Assembly (NCBI RefSeq): GCF_000719955.1 | Contig: NZ_JOII01000013.1 | Coordinates: 62,001 to 126,000, forward strand | Direction of reading: 5' to 3' | From: Streptomyces albidoflavus | GTDB lineage: Bacteria > Actinomycetota > Actinomycetes > Streptomycetales > Streptomycetaceae | DNA: 64,000 bases | Shown here: positions 51,952-61,903 of the stretch, piece by piece | Layout: each line of letters starts with the position of its first letter | Position numbering within the stretch: position 1 is the first letter of the stretch | The notes under the pieces: model-generated | Database searches by the model: none | The model's input: the letters and a program-made list of their open reading frames with translations, nothing else | Told to the model about the DNA's origin: nothing | Translations under genes and position numbers: made by a program

Positions 51952-52524
51952 ATGCGGGTACTGGGCGTGGACCCGGGGCTGACCCGGTGCGGCATCGGCG
52001 TCGTCGACGGCGTCGCGGGCCGGACCCTGACCATGGTCGGCGTCGGCGTGATCCGCACCCCCGCCGAGGCCGAGACCCCCGACCGGCTGGTCGCCGTGGA
52101 GGCCGGCATCGAAGCCTGGCTGGACGAGCACCGCCCGGAGCGGGTCGCCGTCGAGCGGGTCTTCAGCCAGCACAACGTCCGCACCGTGATGGGCACCGCC
52201 CAGGCCAGCGCCGTCGCCATGCTCTGCGCCGCCCGCCGCGGACTGCCCGTCGCCCTGCACACCCCCAGCGAGGTCAAGGCCGCCGTCACCGGGTCGGGCC
52301 GCGCCGAGAAGGACCAGGTCGGCGCCATGGTGACCCGCCTGCTGCGGCTCGACGCGCCCCCGAAGCCGGCCGACGCCGCCGACGCCCTCGCCCTCGCCAT
52401 CTGCCACATCTGGCGCGCCCCCGCGCAGAACCGCCTCCAGCAGGCCGTCGCCGCCCACCGCGCCGCCCCCGCCCCGCGCCGCACCGCTCCCGGGCGGCGC
52501 CCCCAGAAAGGCCGCCCCGCATGA
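51952..52524 (+). CDS. ruvC: Holliday-junction resolvase RuvC
   Basis: Endonuclease that cuts Holliday junctions at the end of recombinational repair. The 190-residue protein has the catalytic Asp7 in [12 protein letters not shown], a Glu in [10 protein letters not shown] near residue 68, and the C-terminal acidic pair in [15 protein letters not shown]. The extra C-terminal 20 residues are basic and disordered. ATG 51952 has GGGGAGGG upstream. A -10-like TAGCCT lies at 51865-51870. ruvA overlaps its stop by 4 bp (ATGA). This is the usual actinobacterial order ruvC-ruvA-ruvB. Confidence 0.97.
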   Translation: MRVLGVDPGLTRCGIGVVDGVAGRTLTMVGVGVIRTPAEAETPDRLVAVEAGIEAWLDEHRPERVAVERVFSQHNVRTVMGTAQASAVAMLCAARRGLPVALHTPSEVKAAVTGSGRAEKDQVGAMVTRLLRLDAPPKPADAADALALAICHIWRAPAQNRLQQAVAAHRAAPAPRRTAPGRRPQKGRPA

Positions 52525-53147
52525 TCGCCTCAGTCAGCGGCACCGTCGCCGCCCTCGCCCCGGACAGCGCGGTGGTGGAGGTCGGCGGGATCGGCATGGC
52601 CGTCCAGTGCACCCCGGACACCCTCTCCGGCCTGCGCGTCGGCGAACAGGCCCGCCTCGCCACCAGCCTCGTCGTCCGCGAGGACTCCCTGACGCTCTAC
52701 GGCTTCGCCGACGACGACGAGCGGCAGACCTTCGAACTCCTCCAGACCGCCAGCGGCGTCGGCCCGCGCCTGGCCCAGTCGATGCTCGCCGTCCACCACC
52801 CCGACGCCCTGCGGCGCGCGGTGGCCACCGGCGACGAGAAGGCGCTCACCGCCGTCCCCGGCATCGGCAAGAAGGGCGCCCAGAAACTCCTCCTCGAACT
52901 CAAGGACCGGCTCGGCGCCCCGCGCGGCGCCACCCAGGCCGCCCGCCCCGCCGTCGCGAGCGGCCCGGCCCCCTGGTCCGAGCAGCTGCACACCGCCCTG
53001 GTCGGCCTCGGCTACGCCCCGCGCGAGGCGGACGACGCCGTCGCCGCCGTGACCCCGCAGGCCGAGGCCGCCCTCGCCGAGGGCGGCCGGCCCGCCGTAC
53101 CCCAGCTCCTGCGCGCCGCCCTCCAGAGCCTCAACCGCGCCCGCTGA
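52521..53147 (+). CDS. ruvA: Holliday-junction DNA helicase subunit RuvA
   Basis: Binds and flattens the four-way junction and loads RuvB. The 208-residue protein has the N-terminal OB domain ([12 protein letters not shown]..., [18 protein letters not shown]), the tandem helix-hairpin-helix region ([14 protein letters not shown] and [19 protein letters not shown]) that touches DNA, and a C-terminal domain III ([19 protein letters not shown]) that binds RuvB. It overlaps ruvC by 4 bp. A Pro/Ala-rich linker joins domains II and III. ruvB starts 68 bp downstream. Confidence 0.97.
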   Translation: MIASVSGTVAALAPDSAVVEVGGIGMAVQCTPDTLSGLRVGEQARLATSLVVREDSLTLYGFADDDERQTFELLQTASGVGPRLAQSMLAVHHPDALRRAVATGDEKALTAVPGIGKKGAQKLLLELKDRLGAPRGATQAARPAVASGPAPWSEQLHTALVGLGYAPREADDAVAAVTPQAEAALAEGGRPAVPQLLRAALQSLNRAR

Positions 53148-53215
53148 CCCCGGCGGCCACCGGGCCGCCCCGCATCCGACCGGCCAGGACCCCAGGAAGA
53201 TCCGAGGCGAGAGCA

Positions 53216-54301
53216 GTGAACCCGTACGAGACCGAGCCCGCCCCCCACGGCGCCGACGAGGACGGCCACCGGCTGGTGGGCTCCGTCGCCGACGGCGAGG
53301 ACACCGCCGTCGAGGCCGCCCTGCGCCCCAAGGAACTGGGCGAGTTCATCGGGCAGGAGAAGGTCCGCGCCCAGCTCGACCTGGTCCTCAAGGCCGCCCG
53401 GGCCCGTGGCGCCACCGCCGACCACGTGCTGCTCTCCGGCGCCCCCGGCCTCGGCAAGACCACCCTGTCGATGATCATCGCGGCCGAGATGGAAGCCCCC
53501 ATCCGGATCACCTCAGGACCCGCCATCCAGCACGCCGGCGACCTGGCCGCGATCCTCTCCTCCCTCCAGGAGGGTGAGGTGCTCTTCCTCGACGAGATCC
53601 ACCGCATGTCCCGGCCCGCCGAGGAGATGCTGTACATGGCCATGGAGGACTTCCGGGTCGACGTCATCGTCGGCAAGGGCCCCGGCGCCACCGCCATCCC
53701 GCTGGAACTCCCCCCGTTCACCCTGGTCGGCGCCACCACCCGGGCCGGGCTGCTGCCCCCGCCGCTGCGCGACCGGTTCGGCTTCACCGGCCACATGGAG
53801 TTCTACGGCCCGGCCGAACTGGAGCGCGTCGTCCACCGCTCCGCCCGCCTGCTCGACGTCGAGATCGACACCGAGGGCGCCGCCGAGATCGCCGGCCGCT
53901 CCCGCGGCACCCCGCGCATCGCCAACCGCCTGCTGCGCCGCGTCCGCGACTACGCCCAGGTCAAGGCGGACGGCGCCGTCGACCGGGAGATCGCCTCGGC
54001 GGCCCTCGCGGTCTACGAGGTCGATGCCCGGGGCCTGGACCGGCTCGACCGCTCGGTGCTGGAGGCGCTGCTGAAGCTGTTCGGCGGGGGACCGGTCGGG
54101 CTCTCCACCCTCTCCGTCGCGGTGGGGGAGGAGCGCGAGACCGTCGAGGAGGTGGCCGAGCCCTTCCTCGTCCGCGAAGGGCTGCTCGCCCGGACCCCCC
54201 GGGGCCGGGTCGCCACCCCCGCGGCCTGGGCACACCTCGGGCTGACCCCGCCCCGGCAGGTTCCGGGCGGACCGGGGCAAGGCGACCTCTTCGCGGGCTG
54301 A
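53216..54301 (+). CDS. ruvB: Holliday-junction branch-migration ATPase RuvB
   Basis: AAA+ motor that drives branch migration with RuvA. The 361-residue protein has Walker A GAPGLGKT (residues 75-82), Walker B LFLDEIHR (Asp126), sensor-1 [11 protein letters not shown], the RuvB signature [16 protein letters not shown] and a winged-helix C-terminus. The first 20 residues are acidic and disordered. GTG 53216 has GAGG about 10 nt upstream. It is the third gene of the ruvCAB unit. yajC follows 162 bp later from its own promoter. Confidence 0.97.
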   Translation: MNPYETEPAPHGADEDGHRLVGSVADGEDTAVEAALRPKELGEFIGQEKVRAQLDLVLKAARARGATADHVLLSGAPGLGKTTLSMIIAAEMEAPIRITSGPAIQHAGDLAAILSSLQEGEVLFLDEIHRMSRPAEEMLYMAMEDFRVDVIVGKGPGATAIPLELPPFTLVGATTRAGLLPPPLRDRFGFTGHMEFYGPAELERVVHRSARLLDVEIDTEGAAEIAGRSRGTPRIANRLLRRVRDYAQVKADGAVDREIASAALAVYEVDARGLDRLDRSVLEALLKLFGGGPVGLSTLSVAVGEERETVEEVAEPFLVREGLLARTPRGRVATPAAWAHLGLTPPRQVPGGPGQGDLFAG

Positions 54302-54349
54302 CGGCGCGGGAAGATCGCCCCACCCGGAACTGGGGTGCCATGCTGAGCG

Positions 54350-54379
54350 TTGTTCCATCCGTGCGGACTCGCTTAGACT
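54350..54379 (+). promoter_or_regulatory. Promoter for yajC-secDF
   Basis: TTGTTC (54350-54355) and TAGACT (54374-54379) are separated by 18 bp, 84 bp before the yajC start. It is a good match to the vegetative pattern. Confidence 0.6.
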
Positions 54380-54463
54380 CCGCCGATGCCGTCCCTTGCG
54401 GACGGCCGCCCACCCCCATCGATAGGCCGCTCCACCGCGCGGTCGTGCGAAGGACATTCCCCC

Positions 54464-54919
54464 GTGGACATCGTGACCCTCCTCCCCTTCGTCGTGCTCA
54501 TCGGCGCCATGTTCCTGATGACGCGCTCGGCGAAGAAGAAGCAGCAGCAGGCCGTCAACATGCGCAACTCGATGACGCCCGGCAGCGGCATCCGGACGAT
54601 CGGTGGCATGTACGCCACCGTCAAGGAGGTCCACGACGAGTCCGTCCTCCTTGAGGTGGCTCCCGGCGTGCACGCGATCTACGCGAAGAACGCCATCGGT
54701 GCCGTCCTCGACGACGAGGAGTACAACCGGATCATCCACGGGGTCGAGGGTGACGAGAGCGACGCCCCGGTCGTCCCCGACGACGCCTCCTCCCTGACCA
54801 AGGACGACGAAGACGGCGACGCCGCCCGCATCGACCTCGGCAAGAAGGCCGATGACGCCGACCGGGACGCCGCCGACGCGACGCCGAAGAAGACCGACGG
54901 CGAGTCCGACACGAAGTAG
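54464..54919 (+). CDS. yajC: Preprotein translocase accessory subunit YajC
   Basis: Small membrane protein that joins SecD and SecF in the accessory complex of the Sec translocase. Of 151 residues, 4-23 are the single helix (IVTLLPFVVLIGAMFLMT), followed by the conserved RSAKKKQQQAVNMRNSMTPG and IRTIGGMYATVKEV core. The C-terminal 60 residues form an acidic, disordered tail (DDEDGDAARIDLGKK...), longer than in E. coli YajC (110 residues) and common in actinobacteria. GTG 54464 has AAGGA 9 nt upstream. It begins the yajC-secD-secF-apt block. Confidence 0.95.
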   Translation: MDIVTLLPFVVLIGAMFLMTRSAKKKQQQAVNMRNSMTPGSGIRTIGGMYATVKEVHDESVLLEVAPGVHAIYAKNAIGAVLDDEEYNRIIHGVEGDESDAPVVPDDASSLTKDDEDGDAARIDLGKKADDADRDAADATPKKTDGESDTK

Positions 54920-55057
54920 TCACATCCGGGGACCGGTCCACGGCACGCGCCGTCCGGTCCCTGGGGTGTGTCCGCTTCGCGCCGGTCCTCCACACAACTT
55001 CAGGGCCGCCCGCCGCGCTCAGCCACGCCGGGCGGTTGGACAGGGAGAAACGACAAG

Positions 55058-56824
55058 GTGGCAGCACCGAAGAAGGGCCGAAGGCAGCCCGGCCAGGGCC
55101 GGCCGGGCCGCGCCCTGGCGCTGATCCTGATCGCACTGGTGGCGCTCACCGGAGGCATGTTCCTCTCCGGGCACACCACGCCGCGCCTCGGTATCGATCT
55201 CGCCGGCGGCACGAGCATCACGCTCCAGGCCAGGAGCGAACCGGGTCAGGAAAGCGCGGTCAACCAGACCAACATGAACACGGCCGTCGGCATCATCGAG
55301 CGCCGTGTCAACGGCCTCGGTGTCTCCGAGGCCGAGGTTCAGACCCAGGGCACCGACCACATCATCGTGAACATCCCCAAGGGGACGAACGAGAAGCAGG
55401 CCCGCGAGCAGGTCGGCACCACCGCACAGCTCTTCTTCCGCCCGGTACTCCAGCTCGCCTCCGGTGAGCCCGCCCCCGAGGGCTCCCCGAGCCCGTCGGC
55501 GAGCGGGTCGCCCGACGAGGCCGAGCAGGGCGACGGCGACAAGGCCACCGAGGGCGGCGACAAGGCCACCGACGGGAAGTCCGGCGAGCCCGAGGCCACG
55601 CCCACCACCCAGGGCCGCGCCGCCTCCGGCGCCCTGAAGGCCGACGCCACGCCCTCCCCGTCCGCCTCGGCCGACGGCAAGGCGGACCCGACGCCTTCGC
55701 CCTCCGCCTCCGAGGGCGGGTCCGACGAAGCGCTCATGAAGAAGTTCGAGGCGCTGACCTGCACCGACACCAAGGAGCGCACCGCCGCTGCCGAGGGCAC
55801 CAAGCCCAGCGAGCCGATGGTCGGCTGCGGCCAGAACTCGGCCGGTCAGTGGGAGAAGTACATCCTCGGCCCGGCCGCCGTGGCGGGTACCGAGATCGAC
55901 GACGCCAGCGCCGTCATCGACGAGCGCACCGGTCAGTGGATCGTCACGATGGACTTCAGCAGCAAGGGCGCTGACGCCTTCTCGAAGATCACCAGCGAGC
56001 TGAAGACCCAGCAGCCGCCGATGAACCAGTTCGGCATCGTGCTCGACGGTGAGGTCGTCTCCGCGCCCAGCGTGCAGACGACCCTGAGCAAGAGCGCCCA
56101 GATCTCCGGTTCCTTCACCCAGGAGTCCTCCCAGGAACTGGCGAACATGCTGTCCTACGGCGCCCTGCCGCTCTCCTTCGTCGAGGAGTCCGTCACCTCG
56201 GTGACCGCGGCGCTCGGCGGGGAGCAGTTGGAGGCCGGACTCATCGCCGGCGGCATCGGCCTGATCCTGGTCATCGTCTACCTGGTGGTCTACTACCGGG
56301 GCCTGTCGCTGATCGCCATCATCAGCCTCCTGATGTCGGCGGCGCTGACCTACACGATCATGGTGCTGCTCGGCCCGGCCATCGGCTTCGCGCTCAACCT
56401 GCCGGCCGTCTGCGGTGCCATCGTCGCCATCGGTATCACCGCCGACTCGTTCATCGTCTTCTTCGAACGGGTCCGCGACGAGATCCGCGAGGGGCGCTCG
56501 CTCCAGCCCGCCGTGGCGCGCGGCTGGCCCCGTGCCCGGCGCACCATCCTCGTCTCCGACTTCGTGTCGTTCCTCTCCGCGGCCGTGCTCTTCGTGGTCA
56601 CCGTCGGCAAGGTGCAGGGCTTCGCGTTCACGCTGGGCCTCACCACCCTGCTCGACGTGGTCGTGGTGTTCTTCTTCACCAAGCCGCTGCTGACCATCCT
56701 GGCGCGCAAGAAGTTCTTCGCGAGCGGCCATCCCTGGTCCGGCCTGGACCCGAAGCGCCTCGGCGTCAAGCCGCCGCTGCGCCGCGCCCGCCGTACCGTC
56801 CCCGCCGACCCGAAGGAGGCGTGA
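55058..56824 (+). CDS. secD: Protein-export membrane protein SecD
   Basis: RND-type component that uses the proton gradient to pull secreted proteins out of the Sec channel. The 588-residue protein has TM1 at residues 18-38, the outer P1 domain with LGIDLAGGTSITLQA and INIPKGTNEKQAREQVG, and five helices from about residue 395 with the IGLILVIVYLVVYYRGL and GITADSFIVFFERVRDEIREGRS motifs. Inserted into P1 between about residues 145 and 225 is a low-complexity linker rich in Ser, Pro, Thr, Asp and Gly, with repeated TPSPSAS. GTG 55058 has AGGGAGA 9 nt upstream. secF begins 1 bp after the stop. Confidence 0.97.
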   Translation: MAAPKKGRRQPGQGRPGRALALILIALVALTGGMFLSGHTTPRLGIDLAGGTSITLQARSEPGQESAVNQTNMNTAVGIIERRVNGLGVSEAEVQTQGTDHIIVNIPKGTNEKQAREQVGTTAQLFFRPVLQLASGEPAPEGSPSPSASGSPDEAEQGDGDKATEGGDKATDGKSGEPEATPTTQGRAASGALKADATPSPSASADGKADPTPSPSASEGGSDEALMKKFEALTCTDTKERTAAAEGTKPSEPMVGCGQNSAGQWEKYILGPAAVAGTEIDDASAVIDERTGQWIVTMDFSSKGADAFSKITSELKTQQPPMNQFGIVLDGEVVSAPSVQTTLSKSAQISGSFTQESSQELANMLSYGALPLSFVEESVTSVTAALGGEQLEAGLIAGGIGLILVIVYLVVYYRGLSLIAIISLLMSAALTYTIMVLLGPAIGFALNLPAVCGAIVAIGITADSFIVFFERVRDEIREGRSLQPAVARGWPRARRTILVSDFVSFLSAAVLFVVTVGKVQGFAFTLGLTTLLDVVVVFFFTKPLLTILARKKFFASGHPWSGLDPKRLGVKPPLRRARRTVPADPKEA

Positions 56825-56825
56825 G

Positions 56826-57962
56826 ATGTCCCGACTCGGAAATCTCGGCGCCAAGCTCTACCGCGGCGAGGTCGGTTACGACTTCGTCGGCAAGCGCAAG
56901 TTCTGGTACGCGGTCTCGATCCTGATCACCATCACGGCCATCGCCGGCCTCGCGGTGCGCGGGCTCAGCATGGGCATCGAGTTCCAGGGCGGCGCGGTCT
57001 TCACCACCCCGAAGACGAGCGTCTCCGCACCGCAGGCGGAGACCATCGCCGAGGACGCGGCCGGACACGACGCCCTCGTCCAGGAACTGGGCAACGGCGG
57101 CCTGCGGATCCAGATCAGCAACGTCGACACGGAGAAGTCCGACGAGATCCGGGACACGCTCTCCCGTGAGCTGGACGTCGCCGCCGACGACATCAACGCC
57201 GACCTGGTCGGCCCCAGCTGGGGCTCCCAGATCGCCAACAAGGCCTGGACCGGCCTCGGGGTCTTCATGATCCTCGTGGTGATCTACCTGGCCATCGCCT
57301 TCGAGTGGCGGATGGCCCTCGCCGCGCTGATCGCCCTGATCCACGACATCACCATCACGGTGGGCGTCTACGCCCTCGTCGGCTTCGAGGTCACGGTCGG
57401 CACGGTGATCGGTCTGCTGACCATCCTCGGCTATTCGCTGTACGACACGGTGGTGGTGTTCGACAGCCTCAAGGAGAGCTCGAAGGACGCCACCAAGCAG
57501 ACCCGCTGGACCTACAGCGAGATCGCCAACCGCTCCATCAACGCGACCCTGGTGCGCTCCATCAACACCACCGCGGTCGCGCTGCTCCCGGTCGGCGCGC
57601 TGCTCTTCATCGGCGGCGGCTTCCTCGGCGCGGGCATGCTCAACGACATCTCGCTCTCGCTCTTCGTCGGCCTCGCGGCCGGCGCGTACTCGTCGATCTT
57701 CATCGCCACGCCGCTCGTCGCCGACTTCAAGGAGACCGAGCCGCAGATGAAGGCCCTCAAGCGACGGGTCCTCGCCAAGCGCGCCCAGGGCGGCGACGAG
57801 GGGGAGCCGCAGCCGGCCGGGGCCACCGCCGCCGATACGGCCGGCGACGACCTCGGCGACGAGGGCGACGGCGCCGAGACGGGCTCCCTGGTGGGCCCGC
57901 GCCGGACCCAGCCCACCTCCCGCGGCCGGGGCCGCGGCCGACCCTCCGGAAAGCGCCGATGA
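56826..57962 (+). CDS. secF: Protein-export membrane protein SecF
   Basis: Partner of SecD in the export motor. The 378-residue protein has TM1 near residues 30-48, the GIEFQGGAVF block of the outer domain, then five helices with WRMALAALIALIHDITITVG and the YDTVVVFDSLKE motif, whose Asp helps proton flow. The 80-residue C-terminal tail is acidic then Arg/Gly-rich, ending RGRGRGRPSGKRR, and probably cytoplasmic. ATG 56826 starts 1 bp after the secD stop. Its own stop overlaps the apt start (ATGA). Regulation is shared with secD. Confidence 0.97.
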   Translation: MSRLGNLGAKLYRGEVGYDFVGKRKFWYAVSILITITAIAGLAVRGLSMGIEFQGGAVFTTPKTSVSAPQAETIAEDAAGHDALVQELGNGGLRIQISNVDTEKSDEIRDTLSRELDVAADDINADLVGPSWGSQIANKAWTGLGVFMILVVIYLAIAFEWRMALAALIALIHDITITVGVYALVGFEVTVGTVIGLLTILGYSLYDTVVVFDSLKESSKDATKQTRWTYSEIANRSINATLVRSINTTAVALLPVGALLFIGGGFLGAGMLNDISLSLFVGLAAGAYSSIFIATPLVADFKETEPQMKALKRRVLAKRAQGGDEGEPQPAGATAADTAGDDLGDEGDGAETGSLVGPRRTQPTSRGRGRGRPSGKRR

Positions 57963-58498
57963 CCGACATCCAGGAGCTCCTGCTCAGCCGCATCCGGGAT
58001 GTGCCGGACTACCCGAAGCCCGGCGTCGTCTTCAAGGACATCACGCCGCTCCTCGCCGACCCGGCCGCCTTCACGGCCCTCACCGAGGCGCTCGCGGAGA
58101 TCTCCCTGCGCAACGGCGCGACCCGCGTCGTCGGCCTGGAGGCCCGCGGCTTCATCCTGGCCGCCCCGGTGGCCGTCCGCGCGGGTCTGGGCTTCATCCC
58201 CGTCCGCAAGGCCGGCAAGCTCCCCGGAGCCACCCTGCGCCAGGCGTACGAGCTGGAGTACGGCACCGCCGAGATCGAGGTCCACGCCGAGGACCTCACC
58301 CCCGAGGACCGCGTCATGGTCATCGACGACGTCCTGGCCACCGGCGGCACCGCCGCCGCCTCCCTGGAACTGATCCGCCGGGCCGGCGCCCAGGTGGCGG
58401 GGGTGGCGGTGCTCATGGAGCTCGGTTTCCTCGACGGGCGGGCCAAGCTCACCCCGGAGCTGGGCGGGGCTCCGCTGGACGCCCTGCTCACCGTCTGA
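57959..58498 (+). CDS. apt: Adenine phosphoribosyltransferase
   Basis: Salvages adenine to AMP using PRPP. The 179-residue protein has the type I phosphoribosyltransferase PRPP loop VMVIDDVLATGGTA (about residues 120-133), the flexible loop RKAGKLPGAT and VVGLEARGFILAAPVA. It overlaps secF by 4 bp. A strong hairpin follows, so apt is the last gene of the yajC-secDF-apt unit. In Streptomyces and Mycobacterium apt lies just before rel. Both affect purine-nucleotide pools. Confidence 0.96.
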   Translation: MTDIQELLLSRIRDVPDYPKPGVVFKDITPLLADPAAFTALTEALAEISLRNGATRVVGLEARGFILAAPVAVRAGLGFIPVRKAGKLPGATLRQAYELEYGTAEIEVHAEDLTPEDRVMVIDDVLATGGTAAASLELIRRAGAQVAGVAVLMELGFLDGRAKLTPELGGAPLDALLTV

Positions 58499-58512
58499 GC
58501 CGCCACTGAGGC

Positions 58513-58547
58513 CGAAGGCCCCGGCAGTGCACTTGCCGGGGCCTTCG
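58513..58547. terminator. Hairpin after apt
   Basis: CGAAGGCCCCGGCA and TGCCGGGGCCTTCG are exact 14-bp arms around GTGCACT. It ends the secDF-apt transcript. Confidence 0.88.
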
Positions 58548-58711
58548 CCATGTGCGGGCCCGCCGTACCGGCGCGCAGAGGGGCGCACGCCCCCGCCCGC
58601 ACTCCGTACCGTCCGCCGCCGCCCGCTCCGGAGCGGAGCCGGTGGTCCGATCTCGCTACCATGGCAGTCCGGACCGTGATCGTGATCCGGAGCCCTGCCC
58701 GAGGAGCGCTC

Positions 58712-61222
58712 TTGCCTGACGAGGCCCAGCCACTCTCCTCCGGACCCCGTCCGGGGGACCCCGAAGCCGCCACCCAGGGCCAGCAGGCCCAGGGCGCCGC
58801 GGCTCCCTCCGGCGCGCCCGGACCCGAGGGCCCGAAGCCGGACCCGGCCGCCACGGCCGAGCCCGCACCCGCCACGGCCCCGGCGCCCACGCCGGCCGGC
58901 CGCCCCGCGGGCCAGCAGCCCGCCCGCTCCGGTTCCTCCAACCGTGTCCGGGCCCGGCTGGCCCGGCTCGGGGTGCAGCGGTCGCATCCGTACAATCCGG
59001 TGCTCGAGCCGTTGCTGCGGATCGTGCGGAGCAACGACCCGAAGATCGAGACCGCGACGCTGCGGCAGATCGAGAAGGCGTACCAGGTCGCCGAGAGGTG
59101 GCACCGGGGGCAGAAGCGCAAGAGCGGTGATCCGTACATCACGCATCCGCTCGCGGTGACGACGATCCTCGCCGAGCTGGGCATGGACCCGGCGACGCTG
59201 ATGGCGGGGCTGCTGCACGACACCGTCGAGGACACCGAGTACGGGCTCGACGCGCTGCGGCGGGACTTCGGTGACCAGGTGGCGCTGCTGGTCGACGGGG
59301 TCACCAAGCTCGACAAGGTGAAGTTCGGCGAGGCCGCGCAGGCCGAGACGGTCCGCAAGATGGTCGTCGCCATGGCCAAGGACCCGCGCGTCCTGGTCAT
59401 CAAGCTCGCCGACCGCCTGCACAACATGCGCACGATGCGCTACCTCAAGCGGGAGAAGCAGGAGAAGAAGGCCCGCGAGACGCTGGAGATCTACGCCCCG
59501 CTCGCCCACCGGCTGGGCATGAACACCATCAAGTGGGAGCTGGAGGACCTCGCCTTCGCGATCCTCTACCCCAAGATGTACGACGAGATCGTGCGGCTCG
59601 TCGCCGAGCGGGCGCCCAAGCGCGACGAGTACCTCGCCATCGTCACCGACGAGGTCCAGGCCGACCTGCGCGCCGCCCGCATCAAGGCGACGGTCACCGG
59701 CCGTCCCAAGCACTACTACAGCGTGTACCAGAAGATGATCGTCCGCGGCCGGGACTTCGCGGAGATCTACGACCTGGTCGGCATCCGTGTCCTCGTCGAC
59801 ACCGTCCGCGACTGCTACGCGGCGCTCGGCACCGTCCACGCCCGGTGGAACCCGGTGCCCGGACGGTTCAAGGACTACATCGCGATGCCGAAGTTCAACA
59901 TGTACCAGTCGCTGCACACGACGGTCATCGGACCCGGCGGCAAGCCCGTAGAGCTGCAGATCCGCACCTTCGACATGCACCGGCGCGCCGAGTACGGCAT
60001 CGCCGCCCACTGGAAGTACAAGCAGGAGGCGGTCGCCGGCGCCTCCAAGGTGCGCACCGACGTGCCCCGCAAGACCGGCAAGGAAGACGCCGTCAACGAC
60101 ATGGCGTGGCTGCGCCAGCTCCTCGACTGGCAGAAGGAGACGGAGGACCCGGGCGAGTTCCTGGAGTCCCTGCGCTTCGACCTCTCGCGCAACGAGGTCT
60201 TCGTCTTCACGCCCAAGGGCGACGTCATAGCGCTGCCGGCCGGCGCCACCCCGGTGGACTTCGCCTACGCCGTCCACACCGAGGTCGGCCACCGCACCAT
60301 CGGCGCCCGCGTCAACGGCCGCCTGGTCCCGCTGGAGTCCACCCTGGACAACGGCGACCTGGTGGAGGTCTTCACCTCCAAGGCGTCCGGCGCCGGGCCC
60401 TCCCGCGACTGGCTGGGCTTCGTCAAGTCGCCGCGGGCCCGGAACAAGATCCGCGCCTGGTTCTCCAAGGAGCGCCGCGACGAGGCGATCGAGCAGGGCA
60501 AGGACGCCATCGTCCGCGCCATGCGCAAGCAGAACCTGCCGATCCAGCGCATCCTGACCGGCGACTCCCTGGTCACCCTCGCCCACGAGATGCGGTACAC
60601 CGACATCTCCTCGCTCTACGCGGCGATCGGCGAGGGCCACGTCGCCGCCCAGGGCGTCGTGCAGAAGCTGGTGCAGTCGCTCGGCGGCGAGGAGGCCGCC
60701 AGCGAGGACATCGCCGAGTCGGCGCCGCCCTCCCGCAGCCGTCGCAAGCGCCGCTCCAACGCCGACCCCGGTGTGGTCGTCAAGGGCGTGGACGACGTCT
60801 GGGTCAAGCTGGCCCGCTGCTGCACGCCCGTCCCCGGCGACCCGATCATTGGCTTCGTCACCCGGGGCAACGGCGTCTCGGTCCACCGCGCCGACTGCGT
60901 CAACGTGGACGAGCTCTCCAAGCAGCCCGAAAGGATGCTCGAGGTCGAGTGGGCGCCGACCCAGTCCTCGGTCTTCCTGGTCGCCATCCAGGTCGAGGCG
61001 CTGGACCGCTCCCGGCTGCTCTCGGACGTCACGCGGGTCCTCTCCGACCAGCACGTCAACATTTTGTCGGCCGCCGTCCAGACCTCCCGCGACCGGGTCG
61101 CCACCTCCCGCTTCACCTTCGAGATGGGCGACCCCAAGCACCTCGGCCACGTCCTCAAGGCGGTCCGGGGCGTGGAGGGCGTCTACGACGTGTACCGGGT
61201 GACCTCGGCCCGCAGGCCCTGA
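58712..61222 (+). CDS. relA: Bifunctional (p)ppGpp synthetase/hydrolase (RelA/SpoT family)
   Basis: Stringent-response enzyme making and degrading (p)ppGpp, which in streptomycetes also affects antibiotic production. The 836-residue protein has the HD hydrolase with HDTVED (His169-Asp170, Glu173-Asp174), so degradation should be active. The synthetase domain has [12 protein letters not shown] (Arg385-Asp388): RFKD rather than EFDD marks the bifunctional Rel type. A TGS domain ([14 protein letters not shown]...), a conserved C-terminal helical/zinc region ([14 protein letters not shown]) and an ACT domain follow. TTG 58712 is the start, with GAGGAG 7 nt upstream. The N-terminal 85 residues are Pro/Ala-rich. 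A -10-like TACCAT is at 58657-58662. Confidence 0.96.
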   Translation: MPDEAQPLSSGPRPGDPEAATQGQQAQGAAAPSGAPGPEGPKPDPAATAEPAPATAPAPTPAGRPAGQQPARSGSSNRVRARLARLGVQRSHPYNPVLEPLLRIVRSNDPKIETATLRQIEKAYQVAERWHRGQKRKSGDPYITHPLAVTTILAELGMDPATLMAGLLHDTVEDTEYGLDALRRDFGDQVALLVDGVTKLDKVKFGEAAQAETVRKMVVAMAKDPRVLVIKLADRLHNMRTMRYLKREKQEKKARETLEIYAPLAHRLGMNTIKWELEDLAFAILYPKMYDEIVRLVAERAPKRDEYLAIVTDEVQADLRAARIKATVTGRPKHYYSVYQKMIVRGRDFAEIYDLVGIRVLVDTVRDCYAALGTVHARWNPVPGRFKDYIAMPKFNMYQSLHTTVIGPGGKPVELQIRTFDMHRRAEYGIAAHWKYKQEAVAGASKVRTDVPRKTGKEDAVNDMAWLRQLLDWQKETEDPGEFLESLRFDLSRNEVFVFTPKGDVIALPAGATPVDFAYAVHTEVGHRTIGARVNGRLVPLESTLDNGDLVEVFTSKASGAGPSRDWLGFVKSPRARNKIRAWFSKERRDEAIEQGKDAIVRAMRKQNLPIQRILTGDSLVTLAHEMRYTDISSLYAAIGEGHVAAQGVVQKLVQSLGGEEAASEDIAESAPPSRSRRKRRSNADPGVVVKGVDDVWVKLARCCTPVPGDPIIGFVTRGNGVSVHRADCVNVDELSKQPERMLEVEWAPTQSSVFLVAIQVEALDRSRLLSDVTRVLSDQHVNILSAAVQTSRDRVATSRFTFEMGDPKHLGHVLKAVRGVEGVYDVYRVTSARRP

Positions 61223-61248
61223 CCGGCCGGGCCCGCTCGTCAGCCCCG

Positions 61249-61749
61249 TCAGCCTCCGCCGCGCGTGGGCGGCGGGGCCGGGTGGGGCTCCTCGTGGCGG
61301 GCCGCCGCGTCCGCCGCGAGCCGCTCCATCACCTCGGCGGCGTCGGCCAGCTGCCGGTCCGTCATGTCGTCCAGGGTGGCCCGGAAGCTGTCCCGCATCC
61401 CCTGGTCGATCCGGTCCACCACCTGGCGCCCGTGGGCCGTCGTGGAGAGCAGGTGCGTCCGGTGGTCGAGGGCGTCCGGCACCCGGCGCACCAGCCCCGC
61501 CGCCTCCAGCCGCGCCACCTGGCGGGTCACGTGCGGCGAGCGGACCAGCAGCCTCGCTGCCAGGTCGGTGACCCGCAGCGGCTCCGGCGAGGCGTACAAC
61601 ACCCGCAGCAGGGCGATCTCGGGGCGCTCCACCGTCACCCCCACCGAGGCCGTCAGCTCCTCGTGGACCCGGCTGCGGCCGAGCGCGTACGACAGTGAGG
61701 TGACCGCCTTGACCAGGCGGTCCAGGGGCGCGTCCGGTGAGTGCGGCAT
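61249..61749 (-). CDS. MarR-family transcriptional regulator
   Basis: A 166-residue winged-helix regulator. The N-terminal dimerisation helix (LDRLVKAVTSLSYALGRSR) is followed by the wHTH from about residue 50 (EIALLRVLYASPEPLRVTDLAARLLVRSPHVTRQVARLEAAGLVRR, then the wing DALDHRTHLLSTT). The C-terminal helices are long with a Pro-rich end. ATG 61749 has AGGATGGGG 3-9 nt upstream; an ATG at 61767 is also open. No target gene lies divergent from it. It is downstream of the DUF349 terminator and opposes the 3' end of rel. Confidence 0.9.
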   Translation of the reverse strand: MPHSPDAPLDRLVKAVTSLSYALGRSRVHEELTASVGVTVERPEIALLRVLYASPEPLRVTDLAARLLVRSPHVTRQVARLEAAGLVRRVPDALDHRTHLLSTTAHGRQVVDRIDQGMRDSFRATLDDMTDRQLADAAEVMERLAADAAARHEEPHPAPPPTRGGG

Positions 61750-61850
61750 GGCCCCATCCTGCCCCATCGATCACCGGCCGGGGCAGCCCGGCGCCACGGG
61801 CGCGCCGGTGCACGGGCCGGCCGGGCGTGCGCCCCCGGGCCGGTACGCGA

Positions 61851-61881
61851 GAAGGGCCCCACCGCGCCGGTGGGGCCCTTC
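61851..61881. terminator. Hairpin after the DUF349 gene
   Basis: GAAGGGCCCCACC and GGTGGGGCCCTTC are exact 13-bp arms around GCGCC, 23 bp past the DUF349 stop on the minus strand. Confidence 0.88.
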
Positions 61882-61903
61882 CGCAGGACGTACTGACGAA
61901 CCG

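Noticed and set aside
57512..61813. A 1433-codon minus-strand open frame opposite secF, apt and rel
   Set aside because: It is fully antisense to well-defined genes and shows no family match, so it is a GC-rich shadow.
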